A stretch of 64,000 nucleotides of DNA from CANKHJ01 sp035556495 (GCA_035556495.1 DATMEW010000123.1:1-64000); one strand, 5' to 3'; shown: positions 19,029 to 28,378, numbered from the stretch's first letter. The notes: generated by a model from the letters alone, not told the origin. Made by a program: numbers and translations.

Positions 19029-19243
19029 GATTATCCGATCGCGACAGGGGCGGTTCGTTATAGCCGCGCCGCGCCGGCCCGAGCAACGGACAATGGCCTG
19101 CATATGGCGCCGTGCGTCGGAGGCGGCGGGCATCTGCCGGCAGTCCGCCGGAGTCTCGTCGGCCGGCTTGATGGGGCGCAGGCCAAAATGGCAGGATTCG
19201 GCCGGACAGACTCAATTTCCGCTCATTATCGGACCTCGCCATC

Positions 19244-19993
19244 ATGCCAGCGCACATTCCGCCCGCCGAAATCGTCACAGCCGGCATGCTGGTGATCGGT
19301 GACGAAATCCTGTCCGGACGGACCAAGGACCGGAACATCGGCCACCTCGCGGAGACCATGACGGCGGTCGGCATCGACCTGCGGGAGGTCCGCGTGGTCG
19401 CCGACATCGAGGAGGAAATCGTTGCCGCTCTGAACGCCCTGCGGAGCCGCTACAGTTACGTTTTCACCACGGGCGGCATCGGGCCGACCCACGACGATAT
19501 CACCGCTGACAGCGTCGCCAGGGCCTTCCAGGTGCCGATTGACGTGGACCCCCGCGCGGTCGCGATGATGGAGGCGCGCTTCCCCGGCCGGCCGATGAAC
19601 GAGGCCCGGCTGCGCATGGCCCGCATCCCCGAGGGCGCCGAACTGGTGGATGCTGGGGGCATGGGCGCGCCGGGCTTCTGGATCGGCAATGTGATCGTCA
19701 TGGCCGGAGTGCCCGGCATCATGCAGACCATGCTGGCCGGGCTGGTGCCGAAGCTCGCCAAGGGCGCGAAAATCCTCTCGGAGACTGTCCGGGCGGATGC
19801 CCGGGAGGGCGATATCGGCACGGAACTCCGCGCCGTCGCCGAGGCGCATCCGGATGTGATGATCGGCAGCTATCCTTTCACCGACGAGGGCGGCCCCAAT
19901 ACCAACCTGGTCATCCGCTCCCGCGATCCCATGCGGCTGGAAGCCGCGCGGACGGCGGTGGTGACGATGCTGGCGGAGGTCAAGGCGCGATGA
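19244..19993 (+). CDS. CinA-like molybdopterin-binding domain protein
   Basis: 249-aa protein with the CinA N-terminal / MoaB-like fold. The start IVTAGMLVIGDEILSGRTKDR and the central FTTGGIGPTHDDITADSVA are the family signatures, including the GGIGPTxDD catalytic loop. The nicotinamide-deamidase domain of full CinA is absent, so the role is probably nucleotide-analogue (for example ADP-ribose) hydrolysis or unknown. It overlaps the next gene by four bases (ATGA). Confidence 0.85.
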   Translation: MPAHIPPAEIVTAGMLVIGDEILSGRTKDRNIGHLAETMTAVGIDLREVRVVADIEEEIVAALNALRSRYSYVFTTGGIGPTHDDITADSVARAFQVPIDVDPRAVAMMEARFPGRPMNEARLRMARIPEGAELVDAGGMGAPGFWIGNVIVMAGVPGIMQTMLAGLVPKLAKGAKILSETVRADAREGDIGTELRAVAEAHPDVMIGSYPFTDEGGPNTNLVIRSRDPMRLEAARTAVVTMLAEVKAR

Positions 19994-20412
19994 TGGCGGC
20001 CGCACCCGATGCCGGTCCGGAGCGGGAGCTGGTGGTCCGCGTCGTCGCCATGCCGCGCGACACCAATCCCGCCGGGGATATGTTCGGCGGCTGGATTCTC
20101 AGCCAGATGGACCTCGCGGCCTATCTGCATTCCCGCAAGCTCTCGGCGCACCGGGTCGTGACTGTCGCCATCGACAACATCGTGTTCCACCGCCCGGTCT
20201 ATGTCGGTGACTGCCTCGTCTGCTACGCGACCACGGAGCGGATCGGCCGCACCAGCATCACCGTGAAGATCGAGGCGCTGGTGGAGCGGGCGGCGGGCCA
20301 CGCCGAGGAAAAAGTGACCGAGGGCCGGTTCGTCTTTGTCGCCATCGGTCCAGACCGGCAGCCGGTGCCGCTGCTGGCCGACCCTTCGCCGGGCGGCGAC
20401 GGGCCGGCCTGA
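19990..20412 (+). CDS. Acyl-CoA thioesterase, hotdog fold (YciA-like)
   Basis: 140-aa single hotdog domain. MPRDTNPAGDMFGGWILSQM is the classical YciA/BFIT start, with the catalytic Asp within NPAGDMFGGW and the following VAIDNIVFHRPV helix-strand. It should hydrolyse short to medium acyl-CoAs in the cytosol. It is translationally coupled to the CinA-like gene; an ATG three bases later is an alternative start. Confidence 0.87.
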   Translation: MMAAAPDAGPERELVVRVVAMPRDTNPAGDMFGGWILSQMDLAAYLHSRKLSAHRVVTVAIDNIVFHRPVYVGDCLVCYATTERIGRTSITVKIEALVERAAGHAEEKVTEGRFVFVAIGPDRQPVPLLADPSPGGDGPA

Positions 20413-20523
20413 GTCCCGTTCGGGCGGTTGCGGGCTGTTGACGGCCGCCGCTGGAAGCACGAGACCGCTTGCGGCGCCCGGCTTCTTCGTGCTGACACAG
20501 CCGGAAAGTGTCTGGATGCAGCA

Positions 20524-21036
20524 ATGACTGACGAGCCTCATGACGGCGGGCTTCCGCCGAAAGCCTTTCCAGTGTCGTGGGATCAGTTCCATCGCGACGC
20601 CCGTGCGCTGGCCTGGCGGCTGGCGGGAGCCGGGCCGTTCGAGGCCATCGTCTGCGTCACGCGGGGCGGATTGGTGCCGGCGGCCATCGTCGCGCGGGAA
20701 CTGGATATCCGGCTGATCGAGACCATCTGCATCGTCAGCTATCAGGGCCAGGTCCAGCAAAGCGAACTCAGCGTCCTGAAAGGGGTCGCAGAGAGCCTCA
20801 GCAGCGGCGGCGGCGAGCGGGTGCTGATCGTCGACGATCTGGTGGATACCGGCAAGACCGCGCGGGTGGTGCGCAACATTCTTCCGAAAGCGCATTTCGC
20901 CACGGTCTATGCCAAGCCCATGGGCCGGCCGCTGGTGGACACCTTCATCACCGAAGTGTCGCAGGACACCTGGATCTTCTTCCCGTGGGATACCGGGCTG
21001 GCGTTCCAGCCGCCGATCCGCGCCGGCGGAAGCTGA
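20524..21036 (+). CDS. gpt: Xanthine phosphoribosyltransferase
   Basis: 170-aa purine salvage enzyme converting xanthine or guanine plus PRPP to the nucleotide. The PRPP-binding motif VLIVDDLVDTGKTA is intact. VCVTRGGLVPAAIVARELDI near residue 50 and the C-terminal WIFFPWDTG match Gpt. The frame is open from 20428, but homology begins at ATG 20524. It is the last gene before tRNA-Leu. Confidence 0.9.
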   Translation: MTDEPHDGGLPPKAFPVSWDQFHRDARALAWRLAGAGPFEAIVCVTRGGLVPAAIVARELDIRLIETICIVSYQGQVQQSELSVLKGVAESLSSGGGERVLIVDDLVDTGKTARVVRNILPKAHFATVYAKPMGRPLVDTFITEVSQDTWIFFPWDTGLAFQPPIRAGGS

Positions 21037-21066
21037 CGGAGGCCGGCCTGATGGATAACGGCGGCG

Positions 21067-21152
21067 TGGTGCCCCCTGCCGGACTCGAACCGGCACGTCC
21101 GAAGGACTCAAGATTTTAAGTCTTGTATGTCTACCAATTCCATCAAGGGGGC
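21067..21152 (-). tRNA. tRNA-Leu (anticodon UAA), CCA encoded
   Basis: 86 nt on the minus strand. The 7-bp acceptor stem is GCCCCCT with AGGGGGC, the discriminator is A and CCA is encoded. The anticodon arm is CAAGA-CTTAAAA-TCTTG, with UAA in the loop. The class II long variable arm TCCTTCGGA and the T-arm GCCGGTTCGAGTCCGGC are intact. Confidence 0.95.
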
Positions 21153-21282
21153 AGTGCGGCCAGTTCTTAGCGGCAATCCCGCACAACTTGAAATCATTTC
21201 GAGCTGATTGGACGACGGCGGTCCGGATGGTATGGGTCGATGCGATATTCGCCCCCCGAACTGCCCGTTTCATCGAGGTGTC

Positions 21283-21708
21283 ATGACAAGCATTCGCAAG
21301 CGGATCGTACCGGGCGCCGGGACCGTGGCGGCGCTGGCGCTGGCCGGGATGCTCGCCGGCTGCGCCTCGACGCAGAATGGCGGCGGCGAGGGGCTTGCGA
21401 CCGTCTTCGCCGATCCGGGGGAGTATCGCTATTACTCCTGCGTCCAGCTTGCCCAGGTCCATCGCGCGCAGAGCCAGCGGCGCGCCGAATTGTGGGCGCT
21501 CATGGTCCGCGCCGAACGCGCGCCCGGCGGCGTGCTCGCCAGCACGGTGGCCTATCGCGGCGACTATCTCGCCACCACCGGCCGCCTGAAATACATCAAC
21601 GAAGCCCGCCGCGACCGCGACTGCGACCGCGAGGATGCGCTGGAGGGACGGCCGCCGCTGGGCTCTCCTGCCGCGCGGGATGCCGGCCCCGCCGGGCCGA
21701 GAGCCTGA
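21283..21708 (+). CDS. Predicted lipoprotein of unknown function
   Basis: 141-aa protein with a lipoprotein signal peptide: basic start MTSIRKR, hydrophobic core, then a lipobox LAGC, with the lipidated Cys at residue 26. GAGGTG precedes ATG 21283. The mature part is helical and rich in Arg, and ends in a Gly/Pro tail. No family is recognised. Confidence 0.7.
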   Translation: MTSIRKRIVPGAGTVAALALAGMLAGCASTQNGGGEGLATVFADPGEYRYYSCVQLAQVHRAQSQRRAELWALMVRAERAPGGVLASTVAYRGDYLATTGRLKYINEARRDRDCDREDALEGRPPLGSPAARDAGPAGPRA

Positions 21709-21837
21709 TCTTGGGTTCGAGCCCGCGCCGCTGAAGCGGGCTGTTTGATGACGTGAGCACACCCCGGCCCGAGGCGCGGCTTCCGCCGTGTCGGGCACGG
21801 CACTGGCCGCCGCGCCCGACATAGCGATCGCCGGCGA

Positions 21838-24201
21838 CTACAGTTCCACGCGCCGCAGCCGCAGCGCGTTGCCGACCACGCTGACCGACGACAGCGCCAT
21901 CGCCGCCGCGGCGATCACCGGCGACAGCAGGATGCCGAAGGTCGGATAGAGCAGCCCCGCCGCGATCGGCACGCCGGCGGCGTTGTAGACGAAGGCGAAG
22001 AACAGATTCTGGCGGATGTTGCGCATGGTCGCGGCGGAGAGATGCCGCGCCCGCACGATGCCGCTCATGTCCCCGCCGAGCAGCGTGACGCCGGCGCTCT
22101 CGATGGCGACGTCCGAACCCGCGCCCATGGCGATGCCGACATCGGCGGCGGCCAGCGCCGGAGCGTCGTTGACGCCATCGCCGGCCATGGCGACCACGCG
22201 GCCCTGTTTTCGGAGCTTTTCCACCGCGGCGCTCTTGCCCTCCGGCAGCACATCCGCCTCGACCTCGTCGATGCCGAGCCGGCGCGCCACAGCCAGCGCG
22301 GTGGTGCGGTTGTCGCCGGTCATCATGACGATGCGCAGGCCGTCCTTCTTCAGGGCCTCGATCATGCCCGGCGTGGACGCCTTGACCGGGTCCGAGATCG
22401 CCAGCGCGCCGGCGGCCTTGCCGTCCACCGCGATATAGATCGCGGTCGCGCCGTCGCGGCGCATCTCGTCCGCGGCGGCGTCCAGCGCGGCGGTGCCGAT
22501 GCCGGTCTCGCCGAGGAAGGCGCTGTTGCCGAGCACGACGCGGCGGCCGTTCACGGTGCCGAGCGCGCCCTTGCCGGTCGGAGAGTCGAAATCCGTAACC
22601 GGGTCGATGGTGAGGCCGCGCGCCTGCGCCGCCGCGACGATGGCGGTCGCGATGGGGTGTTCGCTGGCGCGCTCCACGGCGGCCGCGAGGCCGAGGATGT
22701 CCGCCTCGTCGAAGCCGTCCGCGACGCGGATCGCGGTGAGGGTGGGGCGGCCCTCGGTCAGGGTGCCGGTCTTGTCCACCACCAGCGTATCGACCGCCTC
22801 CAGCCGCTCCAGCGCCTCGGCATCGCGGATCAGCACGCCGTTCTGCGCGCCGCGCCCGACACCGACCATGATCGACATCGGCGTCGCGAGGCCGAGTGCG
22901 CAGGGGCAGGCGATGATGAGCACGCTGACGGCGGCGAGCAGCGCGAAGCTGAAGCGCGGCTCCGGCCCGACGCCGGCCCAGACGGCGAAGGCGGCCAGCG
23001 CCGCCACGATCACGGCCGGCACGAACCAGCCGGAGACCCGGTCCGCCATGCGCTGGATCGGCGCGCGGGAGCGCTGGGCGCTCGCCACCATCTGCACGAT
23101 CTGGGACAGCAGGGTGTCGCGGCCGACCCGGGTGGCGGTCATCACCAGCGCGCCCGAGCGGTTGATGGTGCCGGCGATGACCTTCGCGCCGGGCTCCTTG
23201 GTGACGGGCATCGACTCGCCGGTGACGAGGGACTCGTCCACGGAAGAACGGCCCTCGACCACCTCGCCGTCCACCGGCACCTTGTCGCCGGGGCGGATGC
23301 GCAGGCGGTCGCCCGCCACGATGGCGTCGATGGCGATATCTTCCTCTCTGCCGTCGTCCCGGATCCGGCGCGCGGTCTTGGGCGCGAGGTCGAGCAGGGC
23401 GCGGATCGCCCCGGAGGTGGAGTCGCGGGCGCGCAGTTCCAGCACCTGCCCGAGCAGCACCAGCACGGTGATGACGGCGGCCGGTTCGAAATAAACCGCG
23501 ACCGCGCCGTGGTGATCCCGGAACGCCGGCGGAAAGATGCCCGGCAGCAGGGTCGCCACCACGCTGTAGCCATAGGCGACGCCGACGCCGAGGGCGATCA
23601 GCGTGAACATATTCAGGTTGCGCGTGACCAGCGACTGCCAGCCGCGCACGAAAAACGGCCAGCCCGCCCACAGCACCACGGGGGTCGCCAGCGCGAATTG
23701 CAGCCACGCGGAGGTGCGGCCGTCGATGCCCAGGGCTATCACCCGCTCCATACCGATGATGTGGCTGCCCATCTCCAGCAGGAAGACCGGCAGGGCAAGC
23801 GCCAGCGCGATCCAGAACCGACGGGTGAAATCGGTGAGTTCGGGATTGGGGCCAGTGTCGGCGGAGGGCATTTCCGGCTCCAGCGCCATGCCGCAGATGG
23901 GGCAGGAGCCGGGACCCTCCTGCCGGATTTCCGGATGCATCGGGCAGGTGTAGATCGCGCCTTCGACGACCGGCTCCGGCTCGCGGGGCGAGAGATACTT
24001 GTCCGGGTCGGCGGCGAATTTGGTCCGGCAGCCGGCCGAGCAGAAGTGGAAGGTCGTGCCGCCGTGGTCGTGATGGTGCGGGGTCTTGGCCGGGTCCACC
24101 GTCATGCCGCAGACGGGGTCGAGGACCTTGTCCGCTGCCGGTTCGGGCGCGGCGTGATGGCCGCCGGAGCAGCAGGAGGGGGTCTGCGCAGTTTGGCTCA
24201 T
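21838..24201 (-). CDS. copA: Copper-exporting P1B-type ATPase
   Basis: 787-aa inner-membrane ATPase that exports Cu(I). The cytosolic N-terminus lacks an HMA domain. Instead it has a Cys/His-rich head, a YHS domain (DPVCGMTVDP at about 28-37) with FCSAGC at 53-58, then a CPMHP...CPICGM heavy-metal-binding domain at 86-105. The catalytic parts are TGES 327-330, the transmembrane CPC at 432-434, the phosphorylated DKTGT at 476-480 and GDGVNDAP near the C-terminus. It is divergent from csoR and shares its operator. Confidence 0.93.
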   Translation of the reverse strand: MSQTAQTPSCCSGGHHAAPEPAADKVLDPVCGMTVDPAKTPHHHDHGGTTFHFCSAGCRTKFAADPDKYLSPREPEPVVEGAIYTCPMHPEIRQEGPGSCPICGMALEPEMPSADTGPNPELTDFTRRFWIALALALPVFLLEMGSHIIGMERVIALGIDGRTSAWLQFALATPVVLWAGWPFFVRGWQSLVTRNLNMFTLIALGVGVAYGYSVVATLLPGIFPPAFRDHHGAVAVYFEPAAVITVLVLLGQVLELRARDSTSGAIRALLDLAPKTARRIRDDGREEDIAIDAIVAGDRLRIRPGDKVPVDGEVVEGRSSVDESLVTGESMPVTKEPGAKVIAGTINRSGALVMTATRVGRDTLLSQIVQMVASAQRSRAPIQRMADRVSGWFVPAVIVAALAAFAVWAGVGPEPRFSFALLAAVSVLIIACPCALGLATPMSIMVGVGRGAQNGVLIRDAEALERLEAVDTLVVDKTGTLTEGRPTLTAIRVADGFDEADILGLAAAVERASEHPIATAIVAAAQARGLTIDPVTDFDSPTGKGALGTVNGRRVVLGNSAFLGETGIGTAALDAAADEMRRDGATAIYIAVDGKAAGALAISDPVKASTPGMIEALKKDGLRIVMMTGDNRTTALAVARRLGIDEVEADVLPEGKSAAVEKLRKQGRVVAMAGDGVNDAPALAAADVGIAMGAGSDVAIESAGVTLLGGDMSGIVRARHLSAATMRNIRQNLFFAFVYNAAGVPIAAGLLYPTFGILLSPVIAAAAMALSSVSVVGNALRLRRVEL

Positions 24202-24246
24202 CGGGTGGTCCTCGGTCCTGTGGGTCGGGTCTGGCGCTTGATCTTT

Positions 24247-24263
24247 ATACCCTGGGGGGGTAT
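24247..24263. promoter_or_regulatory. CsoR-type copper operator between copA and csoR
   Basis: ATACCC-TGGGG-GGGTAT, an inverted repeat typical of CsoR/RcnR-family G-tract operators. It lies 10 bases before csoR and 46 before copA, in the 71-base divergent gap, so one site could repress both genes until Cu(I) binds. Confidence 0.8.
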
Positions 24264-24272
24264 CTATTCTCC

Positions 24273-24548
24273 ATGCAGAATGACGTCAAGAGTTCCTGTC
24301 TGAAACGGCTGAAGCGGATCGAGGGGCAGGTGCGCGGCCTCGCCGGCATGGTCGAGGACGACCGCTATTGCATCGACGTTGTGACCCAGATCGCCGCCGT
24401 GCGCGCCGCCTTGCGCAAGGTGGAGGAGGAAGTGTTGCAGGACCACGTTGCGCATTGCGTGGAGCACGCCATCCGCAGCGGGGATCAGAGGGAGCAGCGC
24501 ATCAAGGTGGCGGAACTGATGGAAGTTCTGGCCCGCGCCGGTCGCTGA
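24273..24548 (+). CDS. csoR: Copper-sensing repressor, CsoR family
   Basis: 91-aa all-helical DUF156 regulator. The Cu(I) ligands Cys33, His58 and Cys62 have the same spacing as Cys36/His61/Cys65 of Mycobacterium CsoR, which favours copper over nickel or formaldehyde sensing. It is divergent from the copper ATPase with a palindromic operator between them, so it is inferred to repress copA and itself. Confidence 0.9.
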   Translation: MQNDVKSSCLKRLKRIEGQVRGLAGMVEDDRYCIDVVTQIAAVRAALRKVEEEVLQDHVAHCVEHAIRSGDQREQRIKVAELMEVLARAGR

Positions 24549-24593
24549 TAATTCACTTTAAGAATGATATATTTGATTTTAATATCAGTATTT

Positions 24594-24611
24594 TATCAGA
24601 TTATTCTGATA
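24594..24611. terminator. AT-rich hairpin between convergent genes
   Basis: TATCAGA-TTAT-TCTGATA in a markedly AT-rich 70-base gap between csoR and the convergent monooxygenase. A/T tracts flank both sides, so a weak bidirectional terminator is possible. Confidence 0.4.
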
Positions 24612-24621
24612 GATTAGATCA

Positions 24622-25806
24622 TCATTCGATCCAGCGATAGATCCAGTCCTGCCGGGCCAGCAGGCGCGGCCCGTCCAGCATCCGCATGACGATATTCCGG
24701 GCGAGCGCCTCGGGACCGCCGAGGTGGTAGATGCGTCCCTGCCGCCGCGCGGCGGACTGGACTGCCGCCGTTCGCCGCTGCCTGAGCCGCTCATAGGCGC
24801 GCAGGCCGGCGGCCGGGTCGCGGTAGCCGGCGAGGGAGGTGGCGAGCACGGCGGCATCCTCGATGGCCATGCCGGCCCCCTGAGCGAGGAAGGGCAGCAT
24901 GGGGTGGGCGGCGTCGCCCAGCAGGGTCGCCGCGTCGCGGCCCCAGACCGGCAGCGGCGGCCGGTCGTACAGTCCCCAGACCTGCCAGGCGTCTGGGATG
25001 TCCAGCAGGTCACGGAGCGCCCCGGCGGCGCGGACAGGCACGAAGGCCGCCTGCATCTGCTCCCGGGTCCGGGCGCTGCTCCAGCCCTCCGGCGCGCGGA
25101 CGTCGGCGCGGATTGCCACGACATTCACCTCGCGGCCCTGCCGCACCGGGTAAGCCACCACATGGGCGTCGCGGCCGAGCCAGAGCGCGACCTCCATGCC
25201 GCGCAGACCCGCGGGGACCTGCGCCGCATCCAGCGTTGCCCGCCACGCCACCCGCCGGGCGAAGCGGGGCGGCTGCCGCCCGTGCAGGAGACTTCGGACT
25301 TCCGACCACAGCCCGTCAGCGCCAATCAGCGCCGTGCCCTGAAACGCGGCGGTGTCCGTGCGGCAGGAAACGCCGTCCGTCTCAAGGGCCATGCCGGTAA
25401 CGCGCTGGCCGAGATGCAGCGCGATCCGCGGATCGCGCCCGGCCGCCTCCGCCAGCACGGCCTGAAGATCCGCGCGGTGGAGCACCCAATAGGGTGCGCC
25501 ATGGCGCGCCTGCACGGCGGCGCCGAGGGGCACCCGCGCCAGCACGCTATTGGAGCGGGCGTCGCGGATGGTGACGCTGTCCGGCGTCGTGGCGACCGCG
25601 GCCAGCGCATCGCCGAGCCCGAGGGCGATCAGGACGCGGGTGGCGTTGGGAGACAACTGGATGCCCGCGCCGGCCGTATCGAGGCGTGGAGCCTGTTCCA
25701 GCAACGTGACATTGCAACCGGTCCGGGTCAGCGCCAGCGCGGCTGTCAGCCCGCCGATGCCGGCGCCGGCGACGATGACGGTGCGGGGAGGATCGTTCAC
25801 GGCCAC
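24622..25806 (-). CDS. FAD-dependent monooxygenase (salicylate/3-hydroxybenzoate hydroxylase-like)
   Basis: 394-aa flavoprotein of the PHBH-like group A family. The FAD-binding Rossmann motif GAGIGGLTAALAL is at about residues 13-25, the conserved Arg/Asp DG-type segment LIGADGLWSEVR at about 160, and the second FAD motif LLGDAAHPMLPFLAQGAGM at about 290. Closest in style to salicylate 1-monooxygenases and 3-hydroxybenzoate 6-hydroxylases; the substrate is not determinable. It is followed by a convergent csoR and preceded by a zinc-finger gene on the same strand. Confidence 0.85.
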   Translation of the reverse strand: MAVNDPPRTVIVAGAGIGGLTAALALTRTGCNVTLLEQAPRLDTAGAGIQLSPNATRVLIALGLGDALAAVATTPDSVTIRDARSNSVLARVPLGAAVQARHGAPYWVLHRADLQAVLAEAAGRDPRIALHLGQRVTGMALETDGVSCRTDTAAFQGTALIGADGLWSEVRSLLHGRQPPRFARRVAWRATLDAAQVPAGLRGMEVALWLGRDAHVVAYPVRQGREVNVVAIRADVRAPEGWSSARTREQMQAAFVPVRAAGALRDLLDIPDAWQVWGLYDRPPLPVWGRDAATLLGDAAHPMLPFLAQGAGMAIEDAAVLATSLAGYRDPAAGLRAYERLRQRRTAAVQSAARRQGRIYHLGGPEALARNIVMRMLDGPRLLARQDWIYRWIE

Positions 25807-25831
25807 CTCCGCCGCCTGTCCGGCGGGTATG

Positions 25832-26074
25832 TCAGGCGGCGTCGCGCAGCGCGCAGTCGGCCGGGATGGCGTCGTGGGGATCGAGCTTCGGATTCAGCCG
25901 GTACAGCGTCGAGCAATACGGGCAGATGATCTCGTTCTCGTCGCCCATGTCGAGGAAGACATGGGGATGGTCGAACGGCGGCTTGGCGCCGACACACATG
26001 AATTCATGGGCGCCGATCTCGATGACCGGCACACCGGCGTCGTTGTGGAAATGGGGAACGATATGGTCCGCCAT
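25832..26074 (-). CDS. Zinc-finger domain protein, NDUFS6/zf-CHCC type
   Basis: 80-aa protein resembling bacterial homologues of the complex I subunit NDUFS6. The metal site is CPYCSTLYRL with upstream His and Cys residues (FMCVGAKPPFDHPHVFLDMG). ATG 26074 gives the usual MADHIVPHFHND start. In alphaproteobacteria this family is thought to be a zinc-binding accessory of NADH dehydrogenase. It stands in tandem with the monooxygenase gene, 25 bases apart. Confidence 0.8.
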   Translation of the reverse strand: MADHIVPHFHNDAGVPVIEIGAHEFMCVGAKPPFDHPHVFLDMGDENEIICPYCSTLYRLNPKLDPHDAIPADCALRDAA

Positions 26075-26314
26075 GGGAAAGCTGCCTTTGCGCGGCAGGA
26101 AGGGCGTGGCCTGCCGCCGGTTGTCGCTGCGTCGGGCCGGACCATATCCACCCAATTAACCGATTTCTAGAGCCTTTTCGGTTTTGATGGGATCTAGGCC
26201 GAGGCTCTATGCTTTTGATTTGCCGCGTTTTCTTCAAGCGCAACGATAGCCTTTCGCTTGGAGAAAAACGCCGGTTTCACCGGCTGGCCGGAAGGCGCGG
26301 CCGCCAGACGGGAG

Positions 26315-27481
26315 ATGCAGGCCGTGAGGCGGGCGTTACGGTACCGGTCCGGCATGGAGGGCAGGCAGCGGCGTGTCGCGGTGCCGCTGCTGATCGCGCT
26401 CGCATTGGCCGGCGCGCTGGCATGGCTCGGCCCTCACGCCGTTGATGCCGGCCGGTGGCTGGCGATTCAGGACGATCCGGTGGCGCTGGCGGACCGGGAA
26501 GTGGCCGCCCGGCTCGACGCGGGAACCGCCATAACCGAGACCGAGGCTGCGCTGGCGGCGGACGACGCCGAGCTTGCCGCGAGCTTCGTCGAACTGGCGG
26601 ACGAGCGAGGGCTTGCCATTCCGGACATGCTACGCCGGCGCGTCACGGAAGCGAACGGCGCGGCGGCCGTGGCCGGCCGCTCCGCCGGCAGCTTCGCGCA
26701 GGGCCTGATCACCGGGGAGCCGGAGGACCTGGCCGGCCTTGCCGGCACGCTGACCGGCGATCTGTTCGTGTTCGGCGACATTCGCGACGTGGTGCGGGAG
26801 GGCTCCCGTTTCGTGGCGGGACAGGAGGTGGACCAACTCGTGCTCGGCCTTGCCGGCGTCGGCCTCGCGATCACCGCAGGCACCTATGCCACCCTCGGGG
26901 CGGGCACGCCGGCGCGGGTCGGTCTCACCGTCGCCAAGGCGGCGCGCAAGACCGGGCGTCTCAGCGCCGGCATGGCGTCGTGGCTGACGCGCTCCGTCCG
27001 CGAGGTGGTGGACTGGGCGGCCCTGCGCCGCGCCGCCGGCGAGGCGACGCTGGCGGACCCGGCGGCAGTGGCGCGGGCGACCCGCGCGGCGGTGAAGGTC
27101 GAGAAGGCGGAAGACCTGCTGCGCGTCGCCGGAGATGTCGGCCGCATTCAGGGCCGCGCCGGCACGCGGGCGGCGCTGGACGGCCTGAAGATCGCGGAAG
27201 GGCCGCGTGACGTCGCCCGGCTCGCGAAGCTGGCGGAGGCCAAGGGCGGCAAGACCCGCGCCATCCTCAAGGTCGCGGGGCGCAGCGCCATCGTGCTCAC
27301 CAGCGGCCTGTTCAATCTCGTGAGCTGGGTGTTCTGGGCGCTGGCCTGCATTCTCGGCCTGTGCTCGTCCATGAAAGGCACCGCCGAGCGGCTGATGCTG
27401 CGGCATCTGCGGCGCAAGAAGGCGCGCCGCATGGCTGCGGCTGCCGCCGCCACGCAGATGGCGACTTACGTGCGGGCGTGA
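26315..27481 (+). CDS. Membrane-anchored protein of unknown function
   Basis: About 388 aa, no family recognised. A hydrophobic segment close to the N-terminus (VAVPLLIALALAGALAWL) is followed by an Ala/Glu-rich helical region, a hydrophobic stretch around the LVLGLAGVGLAITAGTYAT segment, another Ala/Arg helix-rich part, and a second clear membrane segment (LVSWVFWALACILGLCSS) near the C-terminus with a basic tail. The start is uncertain: ATG 26315, GTG 26324 (best spaced from GGGAG) or ATG 26354. It is followed after 13 bases by a hydrolase gene. Confidence 0.65.
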   Translation: MQAVRRALRYRSGMEGRQRRVAVPLLIALALAGALAWLGPHAVDAGRWLAIQDDPVALADREVAARLDAGTAITETEAALAADDAELAASFVELADERGLAIPDMLRRRVTEANGAAAVAGRSAGSFAQGLITGEPEDLAGLAGTLTGDLFVFGDIRDVVREGSRFVAGQEVDQLVLGLAGVGLAITAGTYATLGAGTPARVGLTVAKAARKTGRLSAGMASWLTRSVREVVDWAALRRAAGEATLADPAAVARATRAAVKVEKAEDLLRVAGDVGRIQGRAGTRAALDGLKIAEGPRDVARLAKLAEAKGGKTRAILKVAGRSAIVLTSGLFNLVSWVFWALACILGLCSSMKGTAERLMLRHLRRKKARRMAAAAAATQMATYVRA

Positions 27482-27494
27482 TAGCAAGTCGCCC

Positions 27495-28241
27495 ATGCCG
27501 AGCTTTTCTCACAACGATATCGATATCGCCTATCTCGACGAGGGTGAGGGCGAGCCCATCCTCCTCATTCATGGTTTCGCCTCCAACAAGGAGGTGAACT
27601 GGGTGCGGCCCGGCTGGGTGGATGTGCTGGTCAAGGATGGCCGCCGTGTCATCGCCCTCGACAATCGCGGCCATGGCGAGTCCTCGAAGCTGTATGAGCC
27701 GTCGGATTATCACACCGATCTCATGGCGGGGGATGTCCGCGCGCTGCTCGATCATCTGCGGATCGAAAGCGCGGATGTGATGGGCTATTCGATGGGCGCG
27801 CGCATCACGGCGTTTCTGGCGAAAGCCGCGCCTGACCGCGTGCGCCGCGCCGTGCTCGGCGGTCTCGGCTATCATCTCATCGACAGCGTCGGCCTCAGCC
27901 CCAAGATTGCCGAAGGGCTTGAAGCGCCGTCGAGGGCGGACGTGACCGATCCGGAGGCCCATGTGTTCCGCAGCTTCGCGGAGCAGACCCGCTCCGACCT
28001 CAACGCGCTGGCCGCCTGCATCCGCGGCTCGCGCCAGCGCCTGTCGCCCGAGGAGATCGCCGGCATCGCCATGCCGGTTCTGGTCGCGGTGGGCACCAGG
28101 GACCGCGTGGCCGGCCCGGCCGCCCAGCTTGCGGAGGTGTTTCCGGACGGTGCGGTGCTGGATATTCCCGACCGGGACCACATGCTGGCGGTGGGCGACA
28201 AGGTCTACAAGCAGGGCGTGCTGGAATTTCTCCGCAGATAG
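27495..28241 (+). CDS. Alpha/beta hydrolase
   Basis: 248-aa alpha/beta hydrolase. The nucleophile elbow is GYSMG with Ser99, the oxyanion-hole region LLIHGFASN is at about 23-31, the acid is within VGTRDRVAG, and the base is the His in DRDHML. Length is that of a compact esterase or lactonase. Co-directional with and 13 bases after the membrane protein gene. Confidence 0.85.
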   Translation: MPSFSHNDIDIAYLDEGEGEPILLIHGFASNKEVNWVRPGWVDVLVKDGRRVIALDNRGHGESSKLYEPSDYHTDLMAGDVRALLDHLRIESADVMGYSMGARITAFLAKAAPDRVRRAVLGGLGYHLIDSVGLSPKIAEGLEAPSRADVTDPEAHVFRSFAEQTRSDLNALAACIRGSRQRLSPEEIAGIAMPVLVAVGTRDRVAGPAAQLAEVFPDGAVLDIPDRDHMLAVGDKVYKQGVLEFLRR

Positions 28242-28378
28242 TGGGATGGCTCCCCCGGCGGGACCATAAAGTCGCCGCCGCCGGTTGGAACGGCAGAATT
28301 TTCGCCTTATATCCTCGCGACGCGCCGGACATTCTTCGGAATATCCTCAGGCGACATCGTTTTTCTCCGGAGAGCGCC

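Noticed and set aside
22042..24303. 753-aa open frame opposite the copper ATPase
   Set aside because: Antisense shadow of a certain gene without any recognisable domain.
26169..26213. AGAGCC...GGCTCT inverted repeat as another mobile palindrome
   Set aside because: Only a 6-bp match with a long loop and no second copy in the window.
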